Source: Bacteroidales bacterium (GTDB lineage Bacteria > Bacteroidota > Bacteroidia > Bacteroidales > VadinHA17). Taken from it: a stretch of DNA of 41,599 nt. Where the stretch lies: assembly GCA_003141495.1 (NCBI GenBank), contig PLMC01000121.1, forward strand, positions 1-41,599, written 5' to 3'. Position numbers and translations under genes: made by a program. The stretch's first letter is position 1. Every line of letters starts with the position of its first letter. Shown here piece by piece: positions 8,950 to 16,842 of this stretch. Below the pieces are notes generated by a model, which was given only the letters and a program-made list of their open reading frames with translations, searched no databases and was not told where the DNA came from.

Positions 8950-9174
8950 TTAAAATCCCTTTAAAAGTTCTTCTGCTTCACGCCAGTCTCCTTCCGGAGT
9001 CCCATGTTCACCGCGGGCGATACGTTCGTAATAGATTTCCCTGGCTTTTTCGCGAATCTCTTCTTCACTTGGGACATACCTGGACGATGTAACTTTTTTT
9101 TTCGCTAATGCTTTACCGGCATCAGGAGTTTTTTTTGGTTTGCTGATTGTTTTTGCTTTGGTAGTTTTCATCAT
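8950..9174 (-). CDS. DUF2934 domain protein
   Basis: A 74-residue protein. After a Lys/Thr-rich basic tail (residues 1-32) comes the DUF2934 signature: EEEIREKAREIYYERIARGE followed by a DW-x-EAE-x-LL stretch ending in GDWREAEELLKGF. DUF2934 proteins are small helical proteins of unknown role, often found with stress or DNA-related small genes. The start may be the first or second Met. It lies 31 bp downstream of the DUF4342 gene on the same strand, so the two are probably one transcript. Confidence 0.75.
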   Translation of the reverse strand: MMKTTKAKTISKPKKTPDAGKALAKKKVTSSRYVPSEEEIREKAREIYYERIARGEHGTPEGDWREAEELLKGF

Positions 9175-9205
9175 TCCAAATTTAATTATATTAATAATTT
9201 AAGGA

Positions 9206-9475
9206 TCATTTTACGTCTTCGCTGTTTCGTTTTTCAACAATTATTGTGCAATGTGTTGCCAGGGCAGTCAGGGTGCCAACAGCTGCAAATATGGGTGCCA
9301 GTACAACACCTATTGCACCGATTGTGAGGGGAAATTCCATAATAGTTTCGTCCTTATCGTTTTTAATAATTATTTTTCTGGCATTTCCTTCCTTAATTAT
9401 CTCTTTAACCTTTGATAATATCTCGTCGCCCGTAACTTTAAACGACTCATGATTTGACTTCTCATTCTGTTCCAT
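9206..9475 (-). CDS. DUF4342 domain protein
   Basis: An 89-residue protein matching DUF4342: FKVTGDEILSKVKEIIKEGN, then ARKIIIKN and EFPLTIGAIG, followed by a hydrophobic stretch (about residues 50-72) that may be a membrane segment, and TIIVEKR at the end. The family is uncharacterised; the N-terminal part resembles the UBA-like helical region seen in other DUF4342 proteins. It is the first gene of a likely two-gene operon with DUF2934 and has a good promoter directly upstream (9498-9528). Confidence 0.8.
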   Translation of the reverse strand: MEQNEKSNHESFKVTGDEILSKVKEIIKEGNARKIIIKNDKDETIMEFPLTIGAIGVVLAPIFAAVGTLTALATHCTIIVEKRNSEDVK

Positions 9476-9497
9476 TATATTTCAATTAGTTAACTAA

Positions 9498-9528
9498 CAA
9501 AATTAGTCTTTAGTTTAGTTTAAAGCAA
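9498..9528 (-). promoter_or_regulatory. Bacteroidota-type promoter for the DUF4342-DUF2934 pair
   Basis: On the minus strand, TAATTTTG (9505-9498) matches TAnnTTTG, with TTG (9528-9526) 20 nt upstream. The predicted start of transcription is near 9492, giving a leader of about 17 nt to the ATG at 9475. Confidence 0.5.
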
Positions 9529-9624
9529 TTTTATTTTGTTCTGACAATAAAAGGCGGATGGGTTCCGGGCATCTTTTCAGAAGTCAATATGAACAGTAAC
9601 GAACAAAGATACTTTGCCAATAAA

Positions 9625-11532
9625 TCAATCCTCCAAGGTAGTTATATCTCCATCGGGTAGTCCTTGTGCACGTGCTTTGAGAAGGCGTCGCATAATTTTC
9701 CCTGAACGGGTTTTGGGCAGATTATCAACAAATGTAATTGACTCAGGTTTGGCAATAGGGCCTATTTCATGTGCAATATGGTTACGAAGGTCGTCCTTTA
9801 ATGAATCGGAGGGATCAAAGCCGGTACGTAATATAACATATGTATGGATAGAATTGCCTTTCACTTCGTGTGGCAGACCGATAGCTGCTGCTTCAGCCAC
9901 GGCCGGGTGGCTCACTAGTGCGGATTCGATCTCGGCTGATCCCAGCCGGTAACCGGAAACTTTTATTACATCATCAACACGCCCGATAATCCAGAAATAT
10001 CCATCCTTATCGCGCCTTGCCGAATCGCCCGTCATATACTTGTCAGGATATGTACTCCAGTATTGACTGACATATCGGTCAGGATCTCCATAAATGTTGC
10101 GAATCATTGCAGGCCACGGCCTTGTTAGCACCAGGAATCCTTCCTCCCCATCGGGTACAATCTGTCCATTGGCATCCACAATCTCAGCAGCAACACCAAA
10201 GTATGGAAGGGTGGCTGAACCAGGCTTCAACGCCAACACCGGTGTCGGTGTAATTATAAACATACCTGTTTCGGTTTGCCACCAGGTATCCATGATTGGG
10301 CATTTGTTTTTGCCAATTACCCGGTGATACCATTTCCAGGCTTCCGGATTGATAGGTTCTCCAACAGAGCCCAGAAGACGCAGAGAGCTAAGATCATGTC
10401 TATTGGGCCAGGCTTCCCCGAAGCGCATTAATCCGCGAATAGCAGTAGGGGCGGTATAAAGAATTGTTAGGTCGTATTTTTCAATCATCTGCCACCACCG
10501 GTTAGGATATGGAAATGTAGGCGCTCCTTCATACAAGAATGAAGTTGCTCCATTAAGTAAAGGGCCGTAAACAAGATACGAATGACCGGTAACCCATCCC
10601 GGATCAGCTGTACACCACCATCTGTCTTCATCCTTCAGATCAAAGACATCCTTAAGCGTAGCATAAATTCCGACCATATAACCACCATGTGTATGCAGAA
10701 CTGCTTTAGGTTTACCTGTAGTACCGGAAGTATAAAGGATATATAATGGATCTTCTGCATCCATTATTTCCGTCTCGCATTTAGGGCTTGCAATGGGAAG
10801 TGACATCAGGTCGTGATACCATAAATCCCGTTCAGGTTCCATCATAACATCCTGTCCGGTTCTCTTAATTACGATTACGTGCTCCACACTTGGCGATCGC
10901 CGGAGAGCTTCATCCATCATATCTTTGAGCTTGACAATTTTACCGTTCATCCACCCACCATCGGCAGTGATCGCTATTTTGGAATGAGAATCAAGAATAC
11001 GTCCATGCAAAGACTCAACCGAGAACCCGCCATAGACAACCGAATGGATTGCTCCGATCTTAGCGCATGCAAGCATTGCAATAACAATTTCCGGAATTCG
11101 TGGCAGATAGATAGTTACTCTGTCACCTTTCGTTATACCCATAGCTTTGATTACGCTTGCGAATTTGGATACTTCGCGATTCAGGGCATGATATGAATAG
11201 GAACGCTGATCTCCGGGCTCACCTTCCCATATCAGGGCCAGTTTATTCCGGCGCCAGGTTTTGACATAACGATCGAGACAATTATGGACAATGTTCACTT
11301 TTCCTCCTGCAAACCACTTGAAAAAAGGTTTGTTGCTCTCATCCAGAACGGAACTCCACGGTTGGTACCATTCAAGTTCAGAAGCGCGTTCAGCCCAGTA
11401 GCCTGTCAGGTCCTGTTCAGCCTGGATAATTTTTGAATCCCATGACTTGACATTAGCTTTTGCAATGAAGTCAGATGACGGAAGATAAACTTCCCCGTTT
11501 GACAGGGGTTCGAAAGGTGAATTGTCCGACAT
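9625..11532 (-). CDS. acs: Acetyl-CoA synthetase (AMP-forming)
   Basis: A 635-residue cytosolic enzyme of near-standard length that activates acetate to acetyl-CoA through acetyl-AMP. Visible motifs are the P-loop YTSGTTGKPK (residues 267-276), the family signature DTWWQTETG (415-423) including the acetate-pocket Trp, the hinge and A8 region (YMTGDSARRDKDGYFWIIGR), and the C-terminal KTRSGKIMRR. Its Lys612 is the catalytic and acetylation-regulated Lys (K609 in Salmonella Acs). The usual GG after WWQTETG reads GM here, which could slightly alter the pocket; propionate or other short acyl substrates are possible. No deacetylase or acetyltransferase gene is adjacent. It is divergent from the pentapeptide-repeat gene, with 260 bp between them. 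Confidence 0.93.
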   Translation of the reverse strand: MSDNSPFEPLSNGEVYLPSSDFIAKANVKSWDSKIIQAEQDLTGYWAERASELEWYQPWSSVLDESNKPFFKWFAGGKVNIVHNCLDRYVKTWRRNKLALIWEGEPGDQRSYSYHALNREVSKFASVIKAMGITKGDRVTIYLPRIPEIVIAMLACAKIGAIHSVVYGGFSVESLHGRILDSHSKIAITADGGWMNGKIVKLKDMMDEALRRSPSVEHVIVIKRTGQDVMMEPERDLWYHDLMSLPIASPKCETEIMDAEDPLYILYTSGTTGKPKAVLHTHGGYMVGIYATLKDVFDLKDEDRWWCTADPGWVTGHSYLVYGPLLNGATSFLYEGAPTFPYPNRWWQMIEKYDLTILYTAPTAIRGLMRFGEAWPNRHDLSSLRLLGSVGEPINPEAWKWYHRVIGKNKCPIMDTWWQTETGMFIITPTPVLALKPGSATLPYFGVAAEIVDANGQIVPDGEEGFLVLTRPWPAMIRNIYGDPDRYVSQYWSTYPDKYMTGDSARRDKDGYFWIIGRVDDVIKVSGYRLGSAEIESALVSHPAVAEAAAIGLPHEVKGNSIHTYVILRTGFDPSDSLKDDLRNHIAHEIGPIAKPESITFVDNLPKTRSGKIMRRLLKARAQGLPDGDITTLED

Positions 11533-11792
11533 AATTATATTGATATTTAAACAGTAAAAATTAGAACAATAAATAATTATTTAGTGTACCAGCTAGATAA
11601 ACAATAAATTATGATATTTGTTTCGGCGTATTTAATTATCCGGGAGCGTAAATAAGTACACATAAAACTTTTATTCATCACCAGGGCCATTTTATCTTGA
11701 AATTTTAATTTCATACTTTTACTAAAACAGTGATTGTGGTTTAGGAAGAATATGAAACCTGAAGTGAAGCTGCTGCAATTAATTTGACACCG

Positions 11793-12374
11793 ATGAGACA
11801 AGAATATATAAAAGAAAAAGCTTTTAATAAAATCGATTTCAGCCAAAATCCTTTGATCAAAGGAGAATATGACTCGTGCAACTTCATAAGCTGTGATTTT
11901 TCAAACTCCGACCTTACCGATACAATCTTTATGGAATGTGAATTTGAAAACTGCAACCTGAGTATGGCCAGGTTAATTAAGACTGCTTTACGGGAAATAA
12001 GGTTCAGGAACTGCAAAATGCTGGGACTTCATTTTGAGAATTGCAACAAATTTGGTTTGACGGTAAGTTTTGACAATTGTAATCTCAGTCATTCTTCTTT
12101 TTATCAGCTAAAGCTTAAAATGACAACTTTCCGAAATTCAAATCTTCTGGAAGTCGATTTTTCAGAATGTGATTTAACCGGTTCGGTTTTTGATAACTGT
12201 GATTTTATAAGAGCGACCTTTGAAAATTCAATTATTGAAAAGGCTGATTTTCGCACTTCTTTCAACTATTCTATTAACCCTGAGAAAAACCGCATTAAAA
12301 AAGCCAGGTTTTCATCGGATGGAATAACCGGACTTCTGGATAACTATGATATTGAAATAGATATAAAGGAATAA
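11793..12374 (+). CDS. Pentapeptide-repeat protein (Qnr/McbG-like fold)
   Basis: A 193-residue protein built of A(D/N)LXX-type repeats through most of its length: SCDFSNSDLTDTIFMECEF, ENCNLSMARL, NCNLSHSSF, ECDLTGSVFDNCDF and so on. This forms a right-handed quadrilateral beta helix. The sequence ends with the NRIKKARFSSDGITGLLDNY segment typical of this soluble Bacteroidota group. The ATG at 11793 is preferred; a TTG at 11784 is also in frame. Relatives Qnr and MfpA mimic DNA and bind gyrase, but whether this one does is unknown. The GyrI-like gene starts 13 bp after its stop, so the two are almost certainly co-transcribed. Confidence 0.85.
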   Translation: MRQEYIKEKAFNKIDFSQNPLIKGEYDSCNFISCDFSNSDLTDTIFMECEFENCNLSMARLIKTALREIRFRNCKMLGLHFENCNKFGLTVSFDNCNLSHSSFYQLKLKMTTFRNSNLLEVDFSECDLTGSVFDNCDFIRATFENSIIEKADFRTSFNYSINPEKNRIKKARFSSDGITGLLDNYDIEIDIKE

Positions 12375-12387
12375 ACTACTTCTGGAG

Positions 12388-12873
12388 TTGGAACCAAGAA
12401 TTGAAATACTGCCTGAAAAGAAATTTATTGGGAAACGGATTAAGATGTCATTTTCCAACAACAAAACCCGTGAAATGTGGAGTAGTTTTATGCCGGTACG
12501 AAGAGAGATTAAGAATATCATTGGTACGGAACTCTATTCAATTGAAGTTTACGAGCCGCTCTACTTTAACAATTTTAACCCTGAAAACGAATTTGATAAA
12601 TGGGCTGCCGTTGAAGTAATTGATTTTGAAACAGTTCCCGATGATATGGAAACGCTGACATCACCTGGCGGACTTTATGCCGTTTTTATACACAAAGGAA
12701 GTGCTGACAAAGCACCGGAAACATACCGGGATATTTTTGGCACCTGGCTGCCTGCCTCTGATTTTATATTGGACAACAGACCTCATTTTGCAGTAATGGG
12801 AGAAAAATATAAAAATGATGACGCTGATTCGGAAGAAGAAGTGTGGATCCCTGTAAAAAATAATAATTATTAA
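12388..12873 (+). CDS. GyrI-like small-molecule-binding domain protein
   Basis: A 161-residue protein of the GyrI-like/AraC effector-binding fold: PRIEILPEKKFIGKRIKMSF at the start, then MWSSFMPVRREI, WAAVEVIDFETVPDDM, YAVFIHKG and a closing WIPVK strand. It has no DNA-binding HTH, so it is the free-standing type. Members bind or hydrolyse small hydrophobic compounds; SbmC/GyrI itself protects gyrase. The start is a TTG at 12388: an in-frame stop at 12364 and no ATG before the conserved IEILPEKK region leave this as the only sensible start. It lies between the pentapeptide-repeat gene and the C1 peptidase with 13-bp and 16-bp gaps. Confidence 0.8.
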   Translation: MEPRIEILPEKKFIGKRIKMSFSNNKTREMWSSFMPVRREIKNIIGTELYSIEVYEPLYFNNFNPENEFDKWAAVEVIDFETVPDDMETLTSPGGLYAVFIHKGSADKAPETYRDIFGTWLPASDFILDNRPHFAVMGEKYKNDDADSEEEVWIPVKNNNY

Positions 12874-12889
12874 CCTAAAAACTTAAGAT

Positions 12890-14152
12890 ATGTTTAAAAT
12901 GAATTTAAAAAACCTGTACGGCATGATCATTACAGGTTTAATGGTCTTTCTGCCGGTTAACGGACAAAATAAAGACAAAGCGATTTTCACTGTTCCCAAA
13001 CCGGGGTTCTATCAGAATTCTATTCTTAAAGATGACCGGGAAGTTAAGGAACAGATAACTCCTTCAAAAGAGAATAAGGTTTTTGTCGTCGATCTTTCGG
13101 GGTACCAGCTTCCCAATAAAATAGAGCTTTACAAAAATCAGCTATGGCATAATCCTCCTGTTTCACAAGGCAATACAAACACATGCTGGTGTTTTTCAAC
13201 AACTTCTTTTCTCGAAGCTGAGGTTTACAGGATTAACAAAATGAAAGTAAAACTTTCGGAAATGTATACAGTGTACTGGGAATATGTTGAAAAAACCCGC
13301 CGGTTTATTCAGGAAAGAGGAAACTCCGCTTTTGATGAGGGTTCTGAAGCAAATGCCGTTACCCGTATGTGGAATAAGTACGGGATTATTCCGGAATCTG
13401 ATTATTCGGGATTACCGGTTGACAGAAAATTCCATAACCATGAGGAAATGATTGCAGAAATGAAAGCTTATCTTCAGTCGTTGAAAACGAATTCTGCATG
13501 GAATGAAGAAGCTGCGGTTGCGACCATAAAATCGATCATGAAGCATTACATTGGCGAGCCTCCTTCAGAAATCGTTGTCGAAGGTAAAAAAATGAACCCG
13601 CAGCAGTACCTTCATGATGTTATCCGCATCAATCCTAATGATTATGTCGACATTCTTTCTTATGAACAGGAGCCATTTTATAAACAAGTGGAGTACAAGG
13701 TACCTGATAACTGGTGGCATAGCACAGATTATTGTAATGTCCCTCTTGATGTTTTTATGGAGACATTAAAAAAAGTGGTCCGTAACGGATACACAGTAAG
13801 TATTGGCGGTGATGTATCTGAACCCGGATTCGACAGGCAGACTCAATGTGCAATTGTCCCTGATTTTGATATCCCTTCGGCCTACATCAACGATGATGCC
13901 CGGCAGTTCAGGTTCTCAAATGAGACAACAACAGACGATCATGGCCTGCACCTTGTGGGTTACCTCGAAAAGGACGGGAAGGACTGGTATCTGATAAAGG
14001 ACTCAGGTTCGGGTTCACGGAACAATGACCCGAAGGCTGGGGAATCCGGTTACTATTTTTTCTCTTCAGATTATATAAAACTGAAGATGATGGACTACAT
14101 GGTACATAAGGATGCCGTGAAGGATCTTTTAGAGAAATTTAAATCAAATTAA
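12890..14152 (+). CDS. Secreted C1 (papain/bleomycin hydrolase-like) cysteine peptidase
   Basis: A 420-residue protein with a signal peptide ending near NGQ (residue 26). The papain-type active site is visible: oxyanion Gln93 and nucleophile Cys99 in QGNTNTCWCFSTTSF, and the His in DDHGLHLVGY. The third residue, Asn in papain (VKNSWG), reads Asp in YLIKDSGSGS. The arrangement and the large insert between Cys and His resemble Bacteroidota aminopeptidase C/BleC homologues, here exported to the periplasm or outside. Reaction: hydrolysis of peptides, probably as an aminopeptidase. It starts 16 bp after the GyrI-like gene, so it is the third gene of one operon. Confidence 0.85.
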   Translation: MFKMNLKNLYGMIITGLMVFLPVNGQNKDKAIFTVPKPGFYQNSILKDDREVKEQITPSKENKVFVVDLSGYQLPNKIELYKNQLWHNPPVSQGNTNTCWCFSTTSFLEAEVYRINKMKVKLSEMYTVYWEYVEKTRRFIQERGNSAFDEGSEANAVTRMWNKYGIIPESDYSGLPVDRKFHNHEEMIAEMKAYLQSLKTNSAWNEEAAVATIKSIMKHYIGEPPSEIVVEGKKMNPQQYLHDVIRINPNDYVDILSYEQEPFYKQVEYKVPDNWWHSTDYCNVPLDVFMETLKKVVRNGYTVSIGGDVSEPGFDRQTQCAIVPDFDIPSAYINDDARQFRFSNETTTDDHGLHLVGYLEKDGKDWYLIKDSGSGSRNNDPKAGESGYYFFSSDYIKLKMMDYMVHKDAVKDLLEKFKSN

Positions 14153-14249
14153 TTCGACGTAAGTTTGCTTTCTCTCATGATAAGAAAAGTACTCGTATGA
14201 TTTTTTACCGATAATTTATCATTCATTTGTCTAATATCTTTATGAAATA

Positions 14250-15662
14250 ATGAAAAAAACAGTACTTCTTCTCTTAGTTGTTTTTGTTTGCTCTGCTTTA
14301 ACGCATAGTCAGACTGGTTATCAGCTTACAAGCGAGCAGAAAGCATGGCTGACAAAAGCAAATCGTCATGAAAAAAACGGATGGATTTATCTGCATATCG
14401 AAGGAACCCCGGAAGAACGTGGTTTCCAGCATGGATATTTACTTGCAAAAGAAATAAAGGAAGCACTCATGGAGATGAGCGAAGTTTGGCATTATGAGAC
14501 AGCCCTGGATTGGCAATGGCTGGTTCAGAAAGGTTCCAAAATGTTCAATTCCAAGATTGATTCTGAAAATATGGAAGAAATTGATGGAATTGTGGAAGGG
14601 ATGAAGGCAGCCGGTGTTGTGACCAACCGCGATGAAATTGTAACTTATAATGGTACCTCTGAACTCAAGGGATATTGGTGGCCTATGATAAAGGACACAA
14701 TCTCTCCAAATTCACCTGATCATAAGAAGGAGTCATGCAGTTCATTTATTGCGACAGGAAGTATGACGGCAGATGGCAGTATCGTTCTGGGACATAATAC
14801 TATGAGTTCTTTCTATTATCCCCTGTGCAATATTATTCTGGATATTCTTCCGGATAAAGGTCATCGCATATTGATGCAATCTACTGCCGGTCTGATTCAC
14901 AGCGATACTGACTTTTTTATTACAAGCGCCGGCCTTGTAGGTTCTGAAACAACAATCGGTGGTTTTTTCCGGTTCGATGTACATGGAACCCCGGAATTTG
15001 CCCGCATGCGGCATGCGACACAATATGCTTCCACAATTGATGAATGGTGTGAAATAATGAAAACCGGTAACAACGGAGGGTATGCAAATGCCTGGTTGAT
15101 TGGAGATATAAATACTAATGAGATTGCCCGTCTTGAGCTTGGATTGAAATATATCGGTTTCGAAAAAAAGAAAGACGGCTTTTTTGTCGGATCAAATGTT
15201 GCTGAAGATTTAAGAATACTGCGTTTCGAAACCAAAACTTCAGAAACGGATATAAAGAATTCTTCAGTTGCCAGGCGGGTACGGTGGAAACAATTAATGA
15301 GAGAAAATAAAGGTAAGATTAACCTGGAACTGGCGAAAGAATTCGAAGCCGATCATTATGACACTTATTTAAATTCCAGTACCCCCGACATGAGAACCCT
15401 GTGTGCTCATCCCGATCTCGATTCTGATATTTATGGTGTTGATATCCCATTTTCCCCATGGGGGACGCTCGATGGGAAAGTTGTCGATTCAAAAATGGCA
15501 AAACAAATGACATTTGTTGCGAGATGGGGTTCAGCCTGCGGTATACCCTTCGATGCTAAAGCTTTTTTAGATAAACATGAACAGTTCGATTGGATGAATG
15601 GATTGCTTAAAGACCGTCCGACACAACCATGGACTTTGTTTAAGGCCGGCGAGGATAAATAG
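14250..15662 (+). CDS. Secreted C45-type Ntn hydrolase / phospholipase B-like amidase
   Basis: A 470-residue protein with a signal peptide (MKKTVLLLLVVFVCSALTHS). The GTPEERGFQHGYLLA segment and the KESCSSFIATGSMTADGS motif define the C45/phospholipase B-like Ntn group. Self-cleavage before Cys163 would expose it as the N-terminal nucleophile, followed by GHNTMSSFYYP, which contributes to the active site. The family hydrolyses amide bonds of acyl conjugates (acyl-CoA:6-APA acyltransferase-like, N-acyl amidases); the substrate is not predictable. It lies 97 bp after the C1 peptidase and 47 bp before a YncE-like propeller, all in the same direction and all exported. Confidence 0.82.
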   Translation: MKKTVLLLLVVFVCSALTHSQTGYQLTSEQKAWLTKANRHEKNGWIYLHIEGTPEERGFQHGYLLAKEIKEALMEMSEVWHYETALDWQWLVQKGSKMFNSKIDSENMEEIDGIVEGMKAAGVVTNRDEIVTYNGTSELKGYWWPMIKDTISPNSPDHKKESCSSFIATGSMTADGSIVLGHNTMSSFYYPLCNIILDILPDKGHRILMQSTAGLIHSDTDFFITSAGLVGSETTIGGFFRFDVHGTPEFARMRHATQYASTIDEWCEIMKTGNNGGYANAWLIGDINTNEIARLELGLKYIGFEKKKDGFFVGSNVAEDLRILRFETKTSETDIKNSSVARRVRWKQLMRENKGKINLELAKEFEADHYDTYLNSSTPDMRTLCAHPDLDSDIYGVDIPFSPWGTLDGKVVDSKMAKQMTFVARWGSACGIPFDAKAFLDKHEQFDWMNGLLKDRPTQPWTLFKAGEDK

Positions 15663-15709
15663 AACCGTATTTAATATTTATTGAAATCAATAACATAAAC
15701 TCAAGAATT

Positions 15710-16741
15710 ATGAAAAAAACGATCATTATTATGGCAGGTATTTTCCTGTCTCTGATTGGTCTTAATGGCCAGAATGCTTCCAACGGGTATAAAATTATTC
15801 AGAAAATTTCTCTGCAGGGAGACGGTTTCTGGGATTATCTGAATGCTGACGATGCTACAGGAATGCTATATGTTTCACATGGTAAAATGGTGAATATAGT
15901 GGATATGAAAACCGGGAAAAATGTCGCCACCATTACAGATGTAAATGGGGTTCATGGCATTGCCATTGCCCCGGAATTCAAAAAAGGATTCATAAGCAAC
16001 GGAGCTGATAGTAATGTAACAGTATTCAACACCACAGATTTCAGCGTAATTGAAAAAGTGCCTGTGAAAGGGAAGAATCCTGATGCTATTCTATATGAAC
16101 CGTTCACCAAAACCATTATTACATGGAATGGACGTTCATCAAATGCCACCGTGATAGATGCCAAAACAGATAAGGTAATACAAATCATCGCCCTGGCAGG
16201 AAAACCCGAGGCAGCAGTAAGTGATGGGAAAGGGAAGGTGTTTGTGAATATTGAAGACAAGAGTGAAGTTTGCATGATCAATGTGAAAACCTGGAAGGTG
16301 GAACAAACATGGTCTATAAGTCCTGGTGAAGGACCAAGCGGACTGGCTCTCGATATTGAGAATCATCGGCTCTTCAGCGCCACAGATAAGCTGATGGTAG
16401 TGCTTGACTCGGAAACGGGTAAGGTTATTACAACGCTTCCTACAGGAGATCGTGTTGACGGGGCAGGTTTTGATCCGGGTCTCAAACGTGCCTACAGTTC
16501 CTGTGGAGAAGGTGTACTCACAGTGGTTCAGGAAGAAAATCCGAATTCATTTAAAGTACTAGAAAATGTACCTACACAGGCTGGTGCCAGAACTATTTCA
16601 GTAAGCGCAGTAACACATAGGATCTATTTACCACCAGCTGAATTTGGACCTGCTCCGGAGAAGACAGCTGATAATCCCCGGCCGCGTCCCACATTGAAAC
16701 CAGGCACATTTACCGTGCTTGTTGTTGAACCCGTTAAATAA
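15710..16741 (+). CDS. Secreted YncE-like beta-propeller protein
   Basis: A 343-residue protein with a signal peptide (MKKTIIIMAGIFLSLIGLNG). The rest is a seven-bladed-type propeller with repeated strand pairs such as NIVDMKTGKNVATI, VTVFNTTDFSVIEKV, ATVIDAKTDKVIQII, CMINVKTWKVEQTW and MVVLDSETGKVITTL, each carrying the D-x-x-T-x-K/KV turn typical of the YVTN/YncE family. No catalytic motif is evident; such proteins usually bind ligands or partner proteins in the periplasm. It is the last gene before the bidirectional terminator at 16796. The C-terminal Pro-rich RPRPTLKPG segment precedes one final strand. Confidence 0.85.
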   Translation: MKKTIIIMAGIFLSLIGLNGQNASNGYKIIQKISLQGDGFWDYLNADDATGMLYVSHGKMVNIVDMKTGKNVATITDVNGVHGIAIAPEFKKGFISNGADSNVTVFNTTDFSVIEKVPVKGKNPDAILYEPFTKTIITWNGRSSNATVIDAKTDKVIQIIALAGKPEAAVSDGKGKVFVNIEDKSEVCMINVKTWKVEQTWSISPGEGPSGLALDIENHRLFSATDKLMVVLDSETGKVITTLPTGDRVDGAGFDPGLKRAYSSCGEGVLTVVQEENPNSFKVLENVPTQAGARTISVSAVTHRIYLPPAEFGPAPEKTADNPRPRPTLKPGTFTVLVVEPVK

Positions 16742-16795
16742 TTTTAGGATTTCAAACCGGTATCAGCGATAATTATTGCGCAAGTTATTTAAAAT

Positions 16796-16829
16796 CCATC
16801 CATCTGAGTTATCACTCAGGCGGATGGGT
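16796..16829. terminator. Bidirectional intrinsic terminator
   Basis: A 14-bp stem (16796-16809 with 16814-16827, one mismatch and one G-T pair) around the loop TATC, followed by TTTTTATTTATTTT on the + strand and preceded by A-rich sequence. It sits between the convergent ends of the YncE-like gene and the five-repeat gene and can serve both. Confidence 0.85.
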
Positions 16830-16842
16830 TTTTATTTATTTT

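Noticed and set aside
10879-11196. Open frame antisense to acs
   Set aside because: Shadow of the acetyl-CoA synthetase gene, with no independent protein features.
11577-12016. Minus-strand frames upstream of and overlapping the pentapeptide-repeat gene
   Set aside because: Overlap a strong pentapeptide-repeat gene or lie in the promoter region; sequences are low-complexity and unsupported.
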